Source of the DNA: Alteribacter natronophilus
GTDB taxonomy: Bacteria; Bacillota; Bacilli; Bacillales; Salisediminibacteriaceae
Direction of reading: 5' to 3'
Length of the DNA stretch: 64,000 nucleotides
Assembly: GCF_006007885.1 (NCBI RefSeq)
Contig: NZ_VCRO01000007.1
Location: 152,001-216,000 of the forward strand
In this document: positions 8,236 through 16,349 of the stretch, piece after piece
Position numbering within the stretch: position 1 is the stretch's first letter
Layout of the letters: each line of letters begins with the position of its first letter
Program-made: the position numbers and the translations under genes
Notes under the pieces: model-generated
Told to the model about the DNA's origin: nothing
What the model saw: the letters and a program-made list of their open reading frames with translations, nothing else
Databases searched by the model: none

Positions 8236-9639
8236 ATGTCAGAGAATCGTAAAATTGCAGAAGAATTAATTGAAGCTGTCGGCGGCAGGGAGAATATCGA
8301 CTCTGTAGCCCACTGCGCGACACGGCTGCGCATCATGGTTAACGACAAGGAAAAAATCAATAAAGAGAAAGCAGAAAGTATTGATAAGGTAAAAGGAGCT
8401 TTCTACAACTCCGGTCAGTTTCAGGTGATTTTCGGCACCGGTACCGTCAACCGGATCTATGAGGAAATGTCAGCTCTCGGGGTCTCCGAATCGTCCAAAG
8501 GAGAGCAGAAGGAAAAAGCTAAAAAACAGGGTAACGGCTTCCAGCGTGCAATCCGTACGTTCGGTGATGTGTTCGTTCCGATCATTCCGGTACTCGTAGC
8601 GACAGGTCTGTTTATGGGACTTCGTGGCCTTCTGACGCAGGAAGCGATCCTTGGTCTGTTCGGCCTCACTCCGGATGACATTTCACAGAACTTCCTGCTC
8701 TTTACGGAAGTTCTTACTGATACAGCGTTTGCTTTTCTCCCGGCGCTTGTAGCCTGGTCGGCATTCAGAGTGTTCGGCGGAAGTCCGATCATCGGGATCG
8801 TCCTCGGTCTCATGCTTGTCAGTCCGGCCCTTCCAAACGCCTGGGCCGTTGCTGAAGGAGATGCAGAGGCGATTAACTTCCTCGGTTTCATTCCGGTGAG
8901 TGGATATCAGGGTTCCGTACTTCCGGCCTTTATTGCAGGTTTCCTCGGTGCGAAGCTTGAAAGATGGATCAGAAAACGCGTCCCTGAAGCGCTCGATCTA
9001 ATTCTAACGCCGTTTCTGACCCTTCTCGTTATGATTACAGCAGCACTGTTTGTGATCGGACCGGTCTTTCACGCTGTCGAAGCAGCGGTTATGGCTGCTA
9101 CAACAGCGCTTCTTGAACTGCCATTCGGGATCAGCGGTCTGATTATCGGGGGTCTTCACCAGGTAATCGTTATTACCGGTGTACACCATATCTTTAACTT
9201 CCTTGAAATTCAGCTTCTCAACCAGTTTGGTGAAAACCCGTTCAATGCGATTATTACGTGTGCCATCGCGGCTCAGGGTGGAGCTGCTCTTGCAGTAGGT
9301 ATGAAGACAAAGGTCAAAAAACTGAAGGCACTTGCGCTGCCGTCTTCGTTCTCTGCGTTTCTCGGTATTACCGAGCCGGCGATCTTCGGGGTTAACCTCC
9401 GTTACATGAAGCCTTTCGTTATGGGACTGATCGGTGGTGCAGCCGGAGCGTTCTTCGCCTCCCTTGTGGGACTTGCCGGAACAGGTATGGCGATTACGGT
9501 AATTCCGGGAACGCTGCTTTATCTGAACGAACAGTTCCTGCTTTACCTCCTGGCAAACATCATTTCCATCGGTGTTGGCTTCACACTCACGTATCTGTTC
9601 GGCTACTCGGACAAAATGAAAGAAGAAATAGACGGCTAA
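8236..9639 (+). CDS. scrA: PTS sucrose-type EIIBC component
   Basis: A 467-residue membrane permease of the glucose/sucrose PTS class, importing its sugar with phosphorylation. The EIIB domain occupies about residues 1-85 with the phospho-Cys in AHCATRLR; an EIIC domain of about ten membrane segments follows, with the substrate-loop motif GITEPAIFGVNLRY. Length and order match B. subtilis SacP and ScrA proteins, which lack an EIIA domain and borrow it from another permease. It is preceded by ScrR-type operators. No sucrose-6-phosphate hydrolase or fructokinase gene follows, so the hydrolase must be elsewhere; another disaccharide such as trehalose cannot be fully excluded. Confidence 0.85.
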   Translation: MSENRKIAEELIEAVGGRENIDSVAHCATRLRIMVNDKEKINKEKAESIDKVKGAFYNSGQFQVIFGTGTVNRIYEEMSALGVSESSKGEQKEKAKKQGNGFQRAIRTFGDVFVPIIPVLVATGLFMGLRGLLTQEAILGLFGLTPDDISQNFLLFTEVLTDTAFAFLPALVAWSAFRVFGGSPIIGIVLGLMLVSPALPNAWAVAEGDAEAINFLGFIPVSGYQGSVLPAFIAGFLGAKLERWIRKRVPEALDLILTPFLTLLVMITAALFVIGPVFHAVEAAVMAATTALLELPFGISGLIIGGLHQVIVITGVHHIFNFLEIQLLNQFGENPFNAIITCAIAAQGGAALAVGMKTKVKKLKALALPSSFSAFLGITEPAIFGVNLRYMKPFVMGLIGGAAGAFFASLVGLAGTGMAITVIPGTLLYLNEQFLLYLLANIISIGVGFTLTYLFGYSDKMKEEIDG

Positions 9640-9682
9640 GCCCTTTCGCAGAGCCTGCATACAATCTATACCTTTATAAAAG

Positions 9683-9717
9683 AGAGCTTCCCTTCCGGTG
9701 AGAAGGGGAGCTTTTTT
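9683..9717 (+). terminator. Rho-independent terminator after the PTS gene
   Basis: GAGCTTCCCTTC / GAAGGGGAGC stem followed by T6. Confidence 0.85.
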
Positions 9718-9785
9718 GTCTGTTTTTTTCAGGCCCATGACGCGGGAAGCGTGATGTATAATGGCATGAGAGAGGAGTGGGGGAG

Positions 9786-10766
9786 ATGACAGAGGTAAAG
9801 CCCATTGGGTATGTAAGGAATGAACGGAAGGCCGTGACGGATGATGACTGGGGAGCGGTCCGGTCGGAGATTACAATCGTTGATGAAATCGGGGCGGACA
9901 GTCTGGAAGGCATTGAGGCGTTCAGCCACGCCGAGATCCTGTTTCAGTTTCATAAAGTCCCGGAGGAAAAAGTAGAGACCGGTGCCCGCCATCCGAGAAA
10001 CAGCTGTTCACTCCCAAAGGTGGGTATCTTTGCCCAGAGAGGAAAGAACCGTCCGAACCGGATCGGATCCACAGTGGTAAAGGTGACTGGCCGTAATGAG
10101 CGGACGCTGACTGTACTTGGCCTTGATGCCATTGACGGCACCCCGATCCTGGATATAAAGCCTGTGATGCGTGCCTTTCTGCCCCGGGAGGAAGTGATTG
10201 AACCGGAGTGGACAGACGAAATCATGAAAAACTACTGGCAGAGCGCCCGGGAGGTCCGCGTCGTCCCCTATGACTCGAAATGGCGAGAACGGTATGAAGA
10301 GGAAGCAGCGGTTCTGAAGGAAGTCTTCGGAGGGAGTCTGGAAGCGGTCCATCATATTGGAAGTACGTCCGTGGAAGGGCTCAGTGCAAAGCCGATTATA
10401 GACATCCTGGTTGAAGTAAAGGACATCCGGAACGCAGACGAATGTACAAAGGAACTCACTGAGACCGGCTACACGGCAAAAGGGGAGAACGGCATCCCGG
10501 GCCGAAGGTACTTCTATAAAGGAGAAGGAAGTCTCAGGAGCCACCACGTGCATGTATTCGAAAAAGGGGCAGAAGAGGCAGCACATCACCTGGCTTTCCG
10601 TGATTATTTACGAACGTTTCCACAGGAGCGGAACCGGTACGGTGAGCTGAAAACCAACCTGGCCCAACAGCACCCAAAGGATATTGAAAGTTATATTGAG
10701 GGAAAAGACGCCTTTGTTAGCGCCCTGGTGAAAAAAGCCGCTGCCTGGGCTGCCACTGAGCGATAA
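9786..10766 (+). CDS. TrmO-type tRNA methyltransferase fused to a GrpB-family domain
   Basis: A 326-residue two-domain protein. Residues 1 to about 150 match TrmO/TsaA (YaeB), the SAM-dependent enzyme that N6-methylates t6A37 of tRNA: IGYVRNERK start, HAEILFQFH, ARHPRNSCSLPKVGIFAQRGKNRPNRIGSTVV and LDIKPVMRAF. Residues from about 158 match the GrpB/UPF0157 nucleotidyltransferase-like family: VVPYDSKWRERYEEE, VHHIGSTSVEGLSAKPIIDILV, and HHVHVFEKG. The two parts are in one uninterrupted frame. ATG 9786 is chosen with GAGGAG 8 bases upstream; the GTG at 9777 overlaps this site. A TATAAT-like -10 lies near 9757. The role of the GrpB part is unknown. Confidence 0.85.
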   Translation: MTEVKPIGYVRNERKAVTDDDWGAVRSEITIVDEIGADSLEGIEAFSHAEILFQFHKVPEEKVETGARHPRNSCSLPKVGIFAQRGKNRPNRIGSTVVKVTGRNERTLTVLGLDAIDGTPILDIKPVMRAFLPREEVIEPEWTDEIMKNYWQSAREVRVVPYDSKWRERYEEEAAVLKEVFGGSLEAVHHIGSTSVEGLSAKPIIDILVEVKDIRNADECTKELTETGYTAKGENGIPGRRYFYKGEGSLRSHHVHVFEKGAEEAAHHLAFRDYLRTFPQERNRYGELKTNLAQQHPKDIESYIEGKDAFVSALVKKAAAWAATER

Positions 10767-10808
10767 TGTTCATCAGCAGCTCTAAGCCAAATAAAGAGAT
10801 GAGATCCG

Positions 10809-10832
10809 ACACTCCACTGGAGTGTCTTTTTT
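10809..10832 (+). terminator. Rho-independent terminator after the TrmO-GrpB gene
   Basis: ACACTCC / GGAGTGT stem with short loop, then T6. Confidence 0.8.
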
Positions 10833-10878
10833 AAAAGTTCTTTTCAAAAAGGTTGTTGCTATTCCCTATTATTCATTT

Positions 10879-10990
10879 CGGAGCGAAAGGCCGCGACTCC
10901 AGCGGGAACAGCAACAACCGAAGACCCCGGAGGGTGATTTTCCCGAGGAGGCTAAGGTGTTGCCCGCGGAAAGCGTCGGCCTGCAGCGTA
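10879..10990 (+). repeat. Dispersed intergenic repeat, copy C
   Basis: About 110 bases sharing order and wording with copies D (20530-20640) and E (37911-38067, opposite strand): GCGAAAGG, GCGACTCCAGCGGGAA, GAAGACCCC, TTTTCCCGAGGAGGCT, GCCCGCGGAAAGCGTC, GGCCTGCAG. GC-rich with internal inverted repeats. The remaining 10991-11200 holds no gene or motif that I can support. Confidence 0.85.
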
Positions 10991-11202
10991 GAAAAACAAC
11001 AATTTTTACGAGAACAGCCTTTTTTAAGAATTTTTGACGAAGCGGAATGCCGGAAGAAATATATCAATGAAAACGGAAAAACAGATCTAGAAAGTCCACA
11101 TAACCCCGACTTAAAAACTTCTAAAACGGGAAAACTGGATATGGGACTGCCCTTTTATTCTTCTTTCAGGTCCGTTAGTTTCCTATATCGCACGAAAAGT
11201 AG

Positions 11203-11231
11203 TTTACTATTAAAAAAACGTTCGGTATAAT
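11203..11231 (+). promoter_or_regulatory. Sigma-A promoter of sinR
   Basis: TTTACT (11203-11208), 17-base spacer, TATAAT (11226-11231). Confidence 0.7.
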
Positions 11232-11283
11232 GAACAAGAGCGGTATTTTAATGTTCTTTACAGGTTAAGGTGGTGAAAGACCG

Positions 11284-11634
11284 ATGGGTGAAGTAGGAAA
11301 GCGAATAAAGAAGTACCGATTACGTAAAGGGTATTCTATTTCACGCCTGGCCGATGAAAGCGGGATTGCGAAATCCTATATCAGCTTTCTTGAACGGGAC
11401 CAGCGTAAGAATCCATCTGTGGAAACGCTGAGGAAACTGGCGGGCGTTCTGAATATCCCACTTGAGCTGCTCATGGTGGACGAGGAACGGGAATCGGTCC
11501 TCGAAGTGCTTGATGATGACTGGCTCCGTTTAATCAAGGAAGCCAAGGAGAGCGGGGTAAGCAAGGAGGAAGTACAGAACTACATCCGTTTCATTCAGTA
11601 CAGCAATTGGAACGATCAGTTGAAAAAGAAATAA
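11284..11634 (+). CDS. sinR: SinR-like biofilm/sporulation regulator
   Basis: A 116-residue DNA-binding protein. Residues 4-68 are an XRE helix-turn-helix (GKRIKKYRLRKGYSISRLADESGIAKSYISFLERD) very close to SinR, and residues ~78-112 match the SinI/SinR interaction domain (DDDWLRLIKEAKESGVSKEEVQNYIRFIQ). SinR represses matrix genes in B. subtilis and is relieved by SinI. No sinI-like small gene sits next to it here; the gene is monocistronic with its own promoter and terminator. It could equally be the paralogue SlrR. Confidence 0.85.
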   Translation: MGEVGKRIKKYRLRKGYSISRLADESGIAKSYISFLERDQRKNPSVETLRKLAGVLNIPLELLMVDEERESVLEVLDDDWLRLIKEAKESGVSKEEVQNYIRFIQYSNWNDQLKKK

Positions 11635-11637
11635 CGA

Positions 11638-11682
11638 TGCTCCTGTGAGAACTGATTGTCAGTAACGCAGGGGTTTTTTTTG
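11638..11682 (+). terminator. Rho-independent terminator after sinR
   Basis: Two-step stem CTCCTG...AACTGA / TCAGT...CAGGGG followed by T8. Confidence 0.75.
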
Positions 11683-11930
11683 TCTGTTCATCCTTATACG
11701 ACAAATGATATCAGTTAAATAAACGTTTGTTTAAAAGAATGAATCTGTCGGATCATATAAAGTTACCATCGCTGAACCGGGACAATTATACTGTTTTTAT
11801 ATCCATAGCACTGCCTATGGTCCTGTTTTTCTGAATAATCAGTTTTCCCCTCTGCCGTTGCGCTACACTAAAATAAGTCAGCGGTCATAGAACCGCTTCG
11901 ACCTCATACTACGGTAAAGGAGAATGAAGG

Positions 11931-13226
11931 ATGAGAAAAGCAGTTTTAATGTGTTTTGTCTTTCTTCTTGCAGCAGGAAGCGTGACGGCTTTTCCGGCGG
12001 AAGCAGAATCAGACGGTGCAGTGAGGGGGAGTGACCTCGTTCTGATCGGAGGGTCACTTGGATCTTCGGAAGGTGCAGAGGAGATCTACAGGGAAATGGT
12101 CGCCCGGGCGGGAGGCGAAGACGGCAAAATTGCGGTTATTACCGCAAGCAGCTATCCGTATGACTGGGACTGCGAGGAATACGGAGATTCCACGGACGGA
12201 GGATGCAATGATCCGGACATAAGTAACAGCAAAATGAACGCCAACTATTATATTGAAACGTTTAACGAGTTTGGCATCGAGGCGGAATGGCTTCCGGCAG
12301 ATATTGCAAATATTGACGTGGCTGACGACGATGAGTGGGCCGACCGGATTTCGGCCGGTGAGTTTACCGGATTTTTCCTTGGCGGCGGAGACCAGAGCCG
12401 TTATATTACAACGTTTGTTCGTGGAGAGGAATGGGCGGATTCACCTGTCCTGGCAGCAATCCGTGACCGTTTTGAATCAGGAAATGCCATGATTGCGGGA
12501 AGCTCTGCAGGTGCTGCCATTCAGGCTTCCGAATACATGATTACCGGCGGGGACAGTTACCGGGGAATTACTGAAGGTTCCGTGGAAGGATATCATAGTG
12601 ACGGGAGTATCCTTGGCTATTATAAAGAAGGAGGACTTGGCTTTTTCTCCTACGGACTCGTGGATTCCCACTTTTCCGAGCGGGCCAGGGAAGGCAGGAT
12701 GATCCGCCTGGCTGCAGATGCGGGAGTGGATAAAGTGTACGGTGTGGATGAAACAACCGCTCTAATCGTGGAAAATGCGAATCATCCTTCTGCAAAAATG
12801 AAAGTCGTGGGCGAGAACGGCGTTCAGATCTTTGATCTGTCGGGGGCGGTTCAGTCAGCGAATGAGGATGGGGAATGGGCAATTGAAGGCGTCACATCCC
12901 ATTACCTGCACCAGGGAGACCGCTACCAGCCCCAGGGCGGAAATGTCATTTTCAATCCTGAATTTCAGCCGGTCCACGGAGGGGAGGCAGAGATTTCAGA
13001 ACACGATGATATTTTTTATGAGCGGTTTGCCTACCGGAACATGGTGTGGGGACTTCTTTCCTCCAACGAACAGAAGCTCGCCGGGACTTCCTGGGAGGAC
13101 GCTCCCGAGTACAGCCTGTCCGCTGAAAAAACGAACCGGACCAAGGCCCGGGCAGGAACTGTTTACGGAAAAGATGTTCTTTCCTACAGCGGCGTAAGGG
13201 CTGCCATTTATCCGTCCAGTAACTAA
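11931..13226 (+). CDS. Secreted cyanophycinase-like serine peptidase (family S51)
   Basis: A 431-residue exported protein. A clear signal peptide (about residues 1-25, ending AFPAEA) precedes an S51 peptidase domain: LVLIGGSLGS strand, FFLGGGDQSR, the nucleophile elbow GSSAGAA and the downstream DSHFSERAREGR His region. Cyanophycinases split cyanophycin (poly-Asp with Arg side chains) into beta-Asp-Arg dipeptides; extracellular forms act on polymer released by other cells. A C-terminal extension of ~120 residues is not recognised. No cyanophycin synthetase is nearby. The organism also encodes arginine-degrading routes in this window, which fits a scavenging role, but substrate is inferred. 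Confidence 0.8.
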   Translation: MRKAVLMCFVFLLAAGSVTAFPAEAESDGAVRGSDLVLIGGSLGSSEGAEEIYREMVARAGGEDGKIAVITASSYPYDWDCEEYGDSTDGGCNDPDISNSKMNANYYIETFNEFGIEAEWLPADIANIDVADDDEWADRISAGEFTGFFLGGGDQSRYITTFVRGEEWADSPVLAAIRDRFESGNAMIAGSSAGAAIQASEYMITGGDSYRGITEGSVEGYHSDGSILGYYKEGGLGFFSYGLVDSHFSERAREGRMIRLAADAGVDKVYGVDETTALIVENANHPSAKMKVVGENGVQIFDLSGAVQSANEDGEWAIEGVTSHYLHQGDRYQPQGGNVIFNPEFQPVHGGEAEISEHDDIFYERFAYRNMVWGLLSSNEQKLAGTSWEDAPEYSLSAEKTNRTKARAGTVYGKDVLSYSGVRAAIYPSSN

Positions 13227-13231
13227 CACAA

Positions 13232-13270
13232 AATGGGACCCGCCGAATGAAATCGGGGGTCCCATATCTT
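13232..13270. terminator. Bidirectional terminator between convergent genes
   Basis: ATGGGACCC / GGGGTCCCAT stem lying between the stops of the cyanophycinase gene (+) and the BCCT transporter gene (-). Confidence 0.7.
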
Positions 13271-13285
13271 TTGCATCAAAGAATA

Positions 13286-15136
13286 CTATTTTTTCTGATC
13301 GTCCGGTCCGTCTTTAAAGTCCTCGCCGAGATCTTCTTTTAAGTCCTCGTATACACGGTCTTTAATGTCGTCATAAACGTCTTCTTTGATGTCTTCATAG
13401 ACTTCCTCTTTAATATCCTCATACACTTCTTCTTTAATGTCCTCATAAACTTCGCTTTTGATGTCCTTATAGACGCGGTCTTTCATCTGACCATAGACAT
13501 CACCGGAGACTTCCTCCTTAACCTGCTTCGTCTGGCGTTTAGTCCTGCGGCGCCGTTCGATTTTCAGGTCTTTTCCCATCATGATGAGAAGTGAGACGAC
13601 CATCACACACATGATGATGGTAAAAGGAAGTGCTGCCACAATGGCGGCGGTCTGAAGACCTTCCAGTCCGTCACTGATCAGAAGCACGCTGGCTGTCCCG
13701 GCAATGAGGAATCCCCAGGCTACTTTTACCCAGAGTTTCGGGTTAAGACTTCCGTTACTCGTCATGGCACCGAGTACATAGGAAGCAGAGTCCGCCGAGG
13801 TAATGAAAAAGATGATGATAAGCGCCAGGGCAAGGATGCTCATAATCATACCGAGCGGCAGCTCCGCCAGTGTGGCAAAAAGCGCCACTTCAACGTTCTC
13901 CAGTACAAGGTCGCCCAACTGATCGTTACCGGCCATGATCATATCAACAGCCGTACCGCCGAATGCAGTAAACCAGATGGCCGCAAGAAGGGAAGGTACG
14001 ATAAGCACGCCGGCTACGAACTCGCGAATGGTACGCCCTCTGGAAATGCGGGCAATGAAGATGCCCATAAACGGCGCCCAGGAGATGTGCCACGCCCAGA
14101 AGAAAATCGTGTAGGTACCGAGCCATTCTCCATCACCGAATGGATCGAGATCCAGACTCATTTGAACTACGTTCGTCAAATAACCTCCTATCGTGGTGAC
14201 AACACTTTCGGCAATAAACAGTGTCGGTCCGAAGGTAATGACAAAAATAAGCAGAATCGCTGCGATCGTCAGGTTAATGACACTAAGTATACGGATTCCT
14301 TTGTTGACACCCGTCGCTGCTGATATGATAAACAGGAACGTTACGATCGTAATAATGACAGCCTGTGTAAGACCTGTATTCGGGATGGCGCCGTCACTCA
14401 GGTGCGACAGACCTCCGCTGATCTGCAGGGCACTGAGACCGAAAGTTGTGGCTACACCGGTAGAGGTGGCGAGCACAGCGAGCGTATCAATTCCCTTGCC
14501 GAATACCCCGTGTGTGTTCCGGCCCAGAATAGGCTTAAAGGCGGAACTGATGAGTGCAGGCTGGTCTTTTCTGAACTGAACATACCCGAGTGTAAGAGCA
14601 ACCAGGGAAAAGATGGCCCACGGGTGAAGTGCCCAGTGAAATACGCCATAACGGAGTCCGGCGTTCGCCTGCGTTCCTTCGTCGGCGTTTATATAGTCCG
14701 GGTGCGGGTCGAGATAGTAGAGAGCCGGTTCTGCAACGCCCCAGAAGACGAAACCCACACCAATCCCTGCCGAAAAGAGCATGCCCAGCCAGGTGTAGAA
14801 CTGGTACTCGGGTTTTTCGTCCGGCTTTCCGAGTTTCAGTTTCCCGAACGGACTGACAGCCAGGAAGAGGACAAAGGCAATAAAGAGGGCTGTGGCGAGC
14901 ATGTAGAACCACCCGAAGTTATCCAGTGTAGCACCCAGAGCAGTATTGGCTGTTGCCTCCAGATGACCCGGTGCCATGAACCCCCACAGGACGAAAAGTA
15001 AAACAATTGGTGCTGAAATGAAGAATACAATACCTGGTTTTTTCGTTTCATATTGAAATTTTCCCACGTTAAATTCATCCGAAATCGTTCCGGATGACCT
15101 CCTTTCGATGGCTTGTCCGAACTGATTTCTGAGCAT
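13286..15136 (-). CDS. BCCT-family osmolyte transporter with octapeptide-repeat C-tail
   Basis: A Na+- or H+-coupled betaine/carnitine/choline transporter with 12 membrane helices. The family signature is present (TIFFWAWHISWAPFMGIFIARISRGR and GVFHWALHPWAIF). Compared with BetP, the substrate-binding aromatic box shows Phe for Tyr in helix 4 and His for Trp in helix 8 (WAWH instead of WAWW). The cytoplasmic C-tail, long and charged, ends in eight consecutive eight-residue repeats of the type (E/D/R)VYEDIKE. Start is uncertain: ATG 15136 lacks a Shine-Dalgarno, whereas AAAGGAGGT (15097-15105) is followed in frame only by an ATT at 15085. A possible sigma-B promoter ends just before 15143. Confidence 0.85.
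   Translation of the reverse strand: MLRNQFGQAIERRSSGTISDEFNVGKFQYETKKPGIVFFISAPIVLLFVLWGFMAPGHLEATANTALGATLDNFGWFYMLATALFIAFVLFLAVSPFGKLKLGKPDEKPEYQFYTWLGMLFSAGIGVGFVFWGVAEPALYYLDPHPDYINADEGTQANAGLRYGVFHWALHPWAIFSLVALTLGYVQFRKDQPALISSAFKPILGRNTHGVFGKGIDTLAVLATSTGVATTFGLSALQISGGLSHLSDGAIPNTGLTQAVIITIVTFLFIISAATGVNKGIRILSVINLTIAAILLIFVITFGPTLFIAESVVTTIGGYLTNVVQMSLDLDPFGDGEWLGTYTIFFWAWHISWAPFMGIFIARISRGRTIREFVAGVLIVPSLLAAIWFTAFGGTAVDMIMAGNDQLGDLVLENVEVALFATLAELPLGMIMSILALALIIIFFITSADSASYVLGAMTSNGSLNPKLWVKVAWGFLIAGTASVLLISDGLEGLQTAAIVAALPFTIIMCVMVVSLLIMMGKDLKIERRRRTKRQTKQVKEEVSGDVYGQMKDRVYKDIKSEVYEDIKEEVYEDIKEEVYEDIKEDVYDDIKDRVYEDLKEDLGEDFKDGPDDQKK
13310..13501 (-). repeat. In-frame 24-bp repeats encoding the transporter tail
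   Basis: Eight consecutive octapeptides: DVYGQMKD, RVYKDIKS, three EVYEDIKE, DVYDDIKD, RVYEDLKE, DLGEDFKD. The central three are identical at protein level, indicating recent unit duplication. Confidence 0.9.
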
Positions 15137-15142
15137 AACAGA

Positions 15143-15166
15143 ATGCCCGTTCCAGGTAAAGTAAAC
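15143..15166 (-). promoter_or_regulatory. Possible sigma-B promoter of the BCCT gene
   Basis: Minus strand GTTTAC, 12-base spacer, GGGCAT: 10 of 12 matches to the sigma-B consensus, spacing at the short limit. Transcription would start about at position 15136. Confidence 0.35.
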
Positions 15167-15330
15167 CACCTGGTAAATCCTTATACCTACTTTCCCCAAA
15201 AGCAGGGGTAATCAAACGGGTTATTCCTTTTGGGGGCTTGTTTTCAGGGTGAAAGCTCTCCTCCATTAAGTAATATTGCAAAAGCAGCAGTCTATCCGAA
15301 AACAGCTGAAACGATAGAAGGAGACGACAC

Positions 15331-16305
15331 ATGATAGTACATGATCCGATTTACGGAAAAACAGAAATTAAAGGTGTCCTGGAAGACCTGATTCAGAGCA
15401 GTGCCATTCAGAGGCTGAAAAAAATCAGACAGGCGGGGGCGCCGGCATGTTTTAAAACAGAGTGGAACGTATCCCGCTATGACCATTCCATTGGAGTAAT
15501 GCTCCTTGTTCGCCGCCTGGGGGCAGGCCTGGAAGAGCAGGCAGCAGCGCTTCTTCATGACATCGGTCATACAGCCCTGTCCCACTTTGTGGACGTTGTA
15601 TATGAAAGGGGCGATGAAGATTACCATGAGCAGCTCGCAGGTGAATTGGTCGCCAACACAGAAATTCCCGATATTCTCCGGTCCCACGGGTTCACTCCTG
15701 ACCTGATTCTTAACGTGAACAGTGACCGGTATCCGCTTCTGGAGCAGCCGCTCCCGCACCTCTGTGCAGACCGGATCGACTACACACTGCGAGATCAGCA
15801 TCTTTATTTCGGGGTTCCCCTGGCCAGGGTGGAGGCGTTTCTTGGTTCACTCCGTGTCTCGGAGAGCGGGCTGATCTATGCAGATACCGAGGAGCAGGCC
15901 GAATGGTTCACCGCCTGCTTTTACGATGAAGTGGCGGGGTTTTTCATGGAGCCGTTCAACATTTATGCCAACCAGCTGTTAAAGCCCCTCGTCCGCGAGG
16001 CGATGGAGGAAGGCATTATAGAGAAGCGGGACTGGCTTTCAACTGACGGGGCGTTCCTTGATCAACTCGCCACCTACCCGCCTGCCAAAGAAGTGATGGA
16101 GCAGCTTGAAAACCCGCCTGCACTAAAGAAATGTCCGACGGATGCGGCAGACCTGGTTCACCGGGTAAAGCCCAGAATCATAGATCCTGACGTGCTTTAT
16201 AAAGGGGAGATAGTCCCTCTCTCCCGTGTATCCGGGGCATGCAGGAAGAGGAACCTGCAGGCATCAGGGCTGTTTGAGCAGGGGATCCGCGTGCAGGAGA
16301 GATAG
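15331..16305 (+). CDS. HD-domain phosphohydrolase
   Basis: A 324-residue HD-superfamily enzyme like the dNTPase/SAMHD1-type phosphohydrolases. Metal-binding H...HD...D residues appear as RYDHSIGVM (about residue 52), LLHDIGHTALSHF (about 78) and DRIDY (about 151). Good AGAAGGAG ribosome binding site. Substrate is unknown; the family includes dNTP triphosphohydrolases and nucleotide-signal hydrolases. Divergent from the BCCT gene and closed by a strong terminator. Confidence 0.8.
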   Translation: MIVHDPIYGKTEIKGVLEDLIQSSAIQRLKKIRQAGAPACFKTEWNVSRYDHSIGVMLLVRRLGAGLEEQAAALLHDIGHTALSHFVDVVYERGDEDYHEQLAGELVANTEIPDILRSHGFTPDLILNVNSDRYPLLEQPLPHLCADRIDYTLRDQHLYFGVPLARVEAFLGSLRVSESGLIYADTEEQAEWFTACFYDEVAGFFMEPFNIYANQLLKPLVREAMEEGIIEKRDWLSTDGAFLDQLATYPPAKEVMEQLENPPALKKCPTDAADLVHRVKPRIIDPDVLYKGEIVPLSRVSGACRKRNLQASGLFEQGIRVQER

Positions 16306-16308
16306 AAA

Positions 16309-16349
16309 AAGGCCCCTGAATCCGGTCAGCAGATTCAGGGGCCTTATTT
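16309..16349. terminator. Bidirectional terminator between HD gene and sortase gene
   Basis: GGCCCCTGAATC / GATTCAGGGGCC perfect 12-bp stem with T-rich tract on the plus strand and A-rich tract on the other side. Confidence 0.9.

Noticed and set aside
10822-11230. Overlapping ORFs in the repeat copy C region
   Set aside because: They are produced by the dispersed GC-rich repeat; similar peptides appear at copies D and E in other frames.
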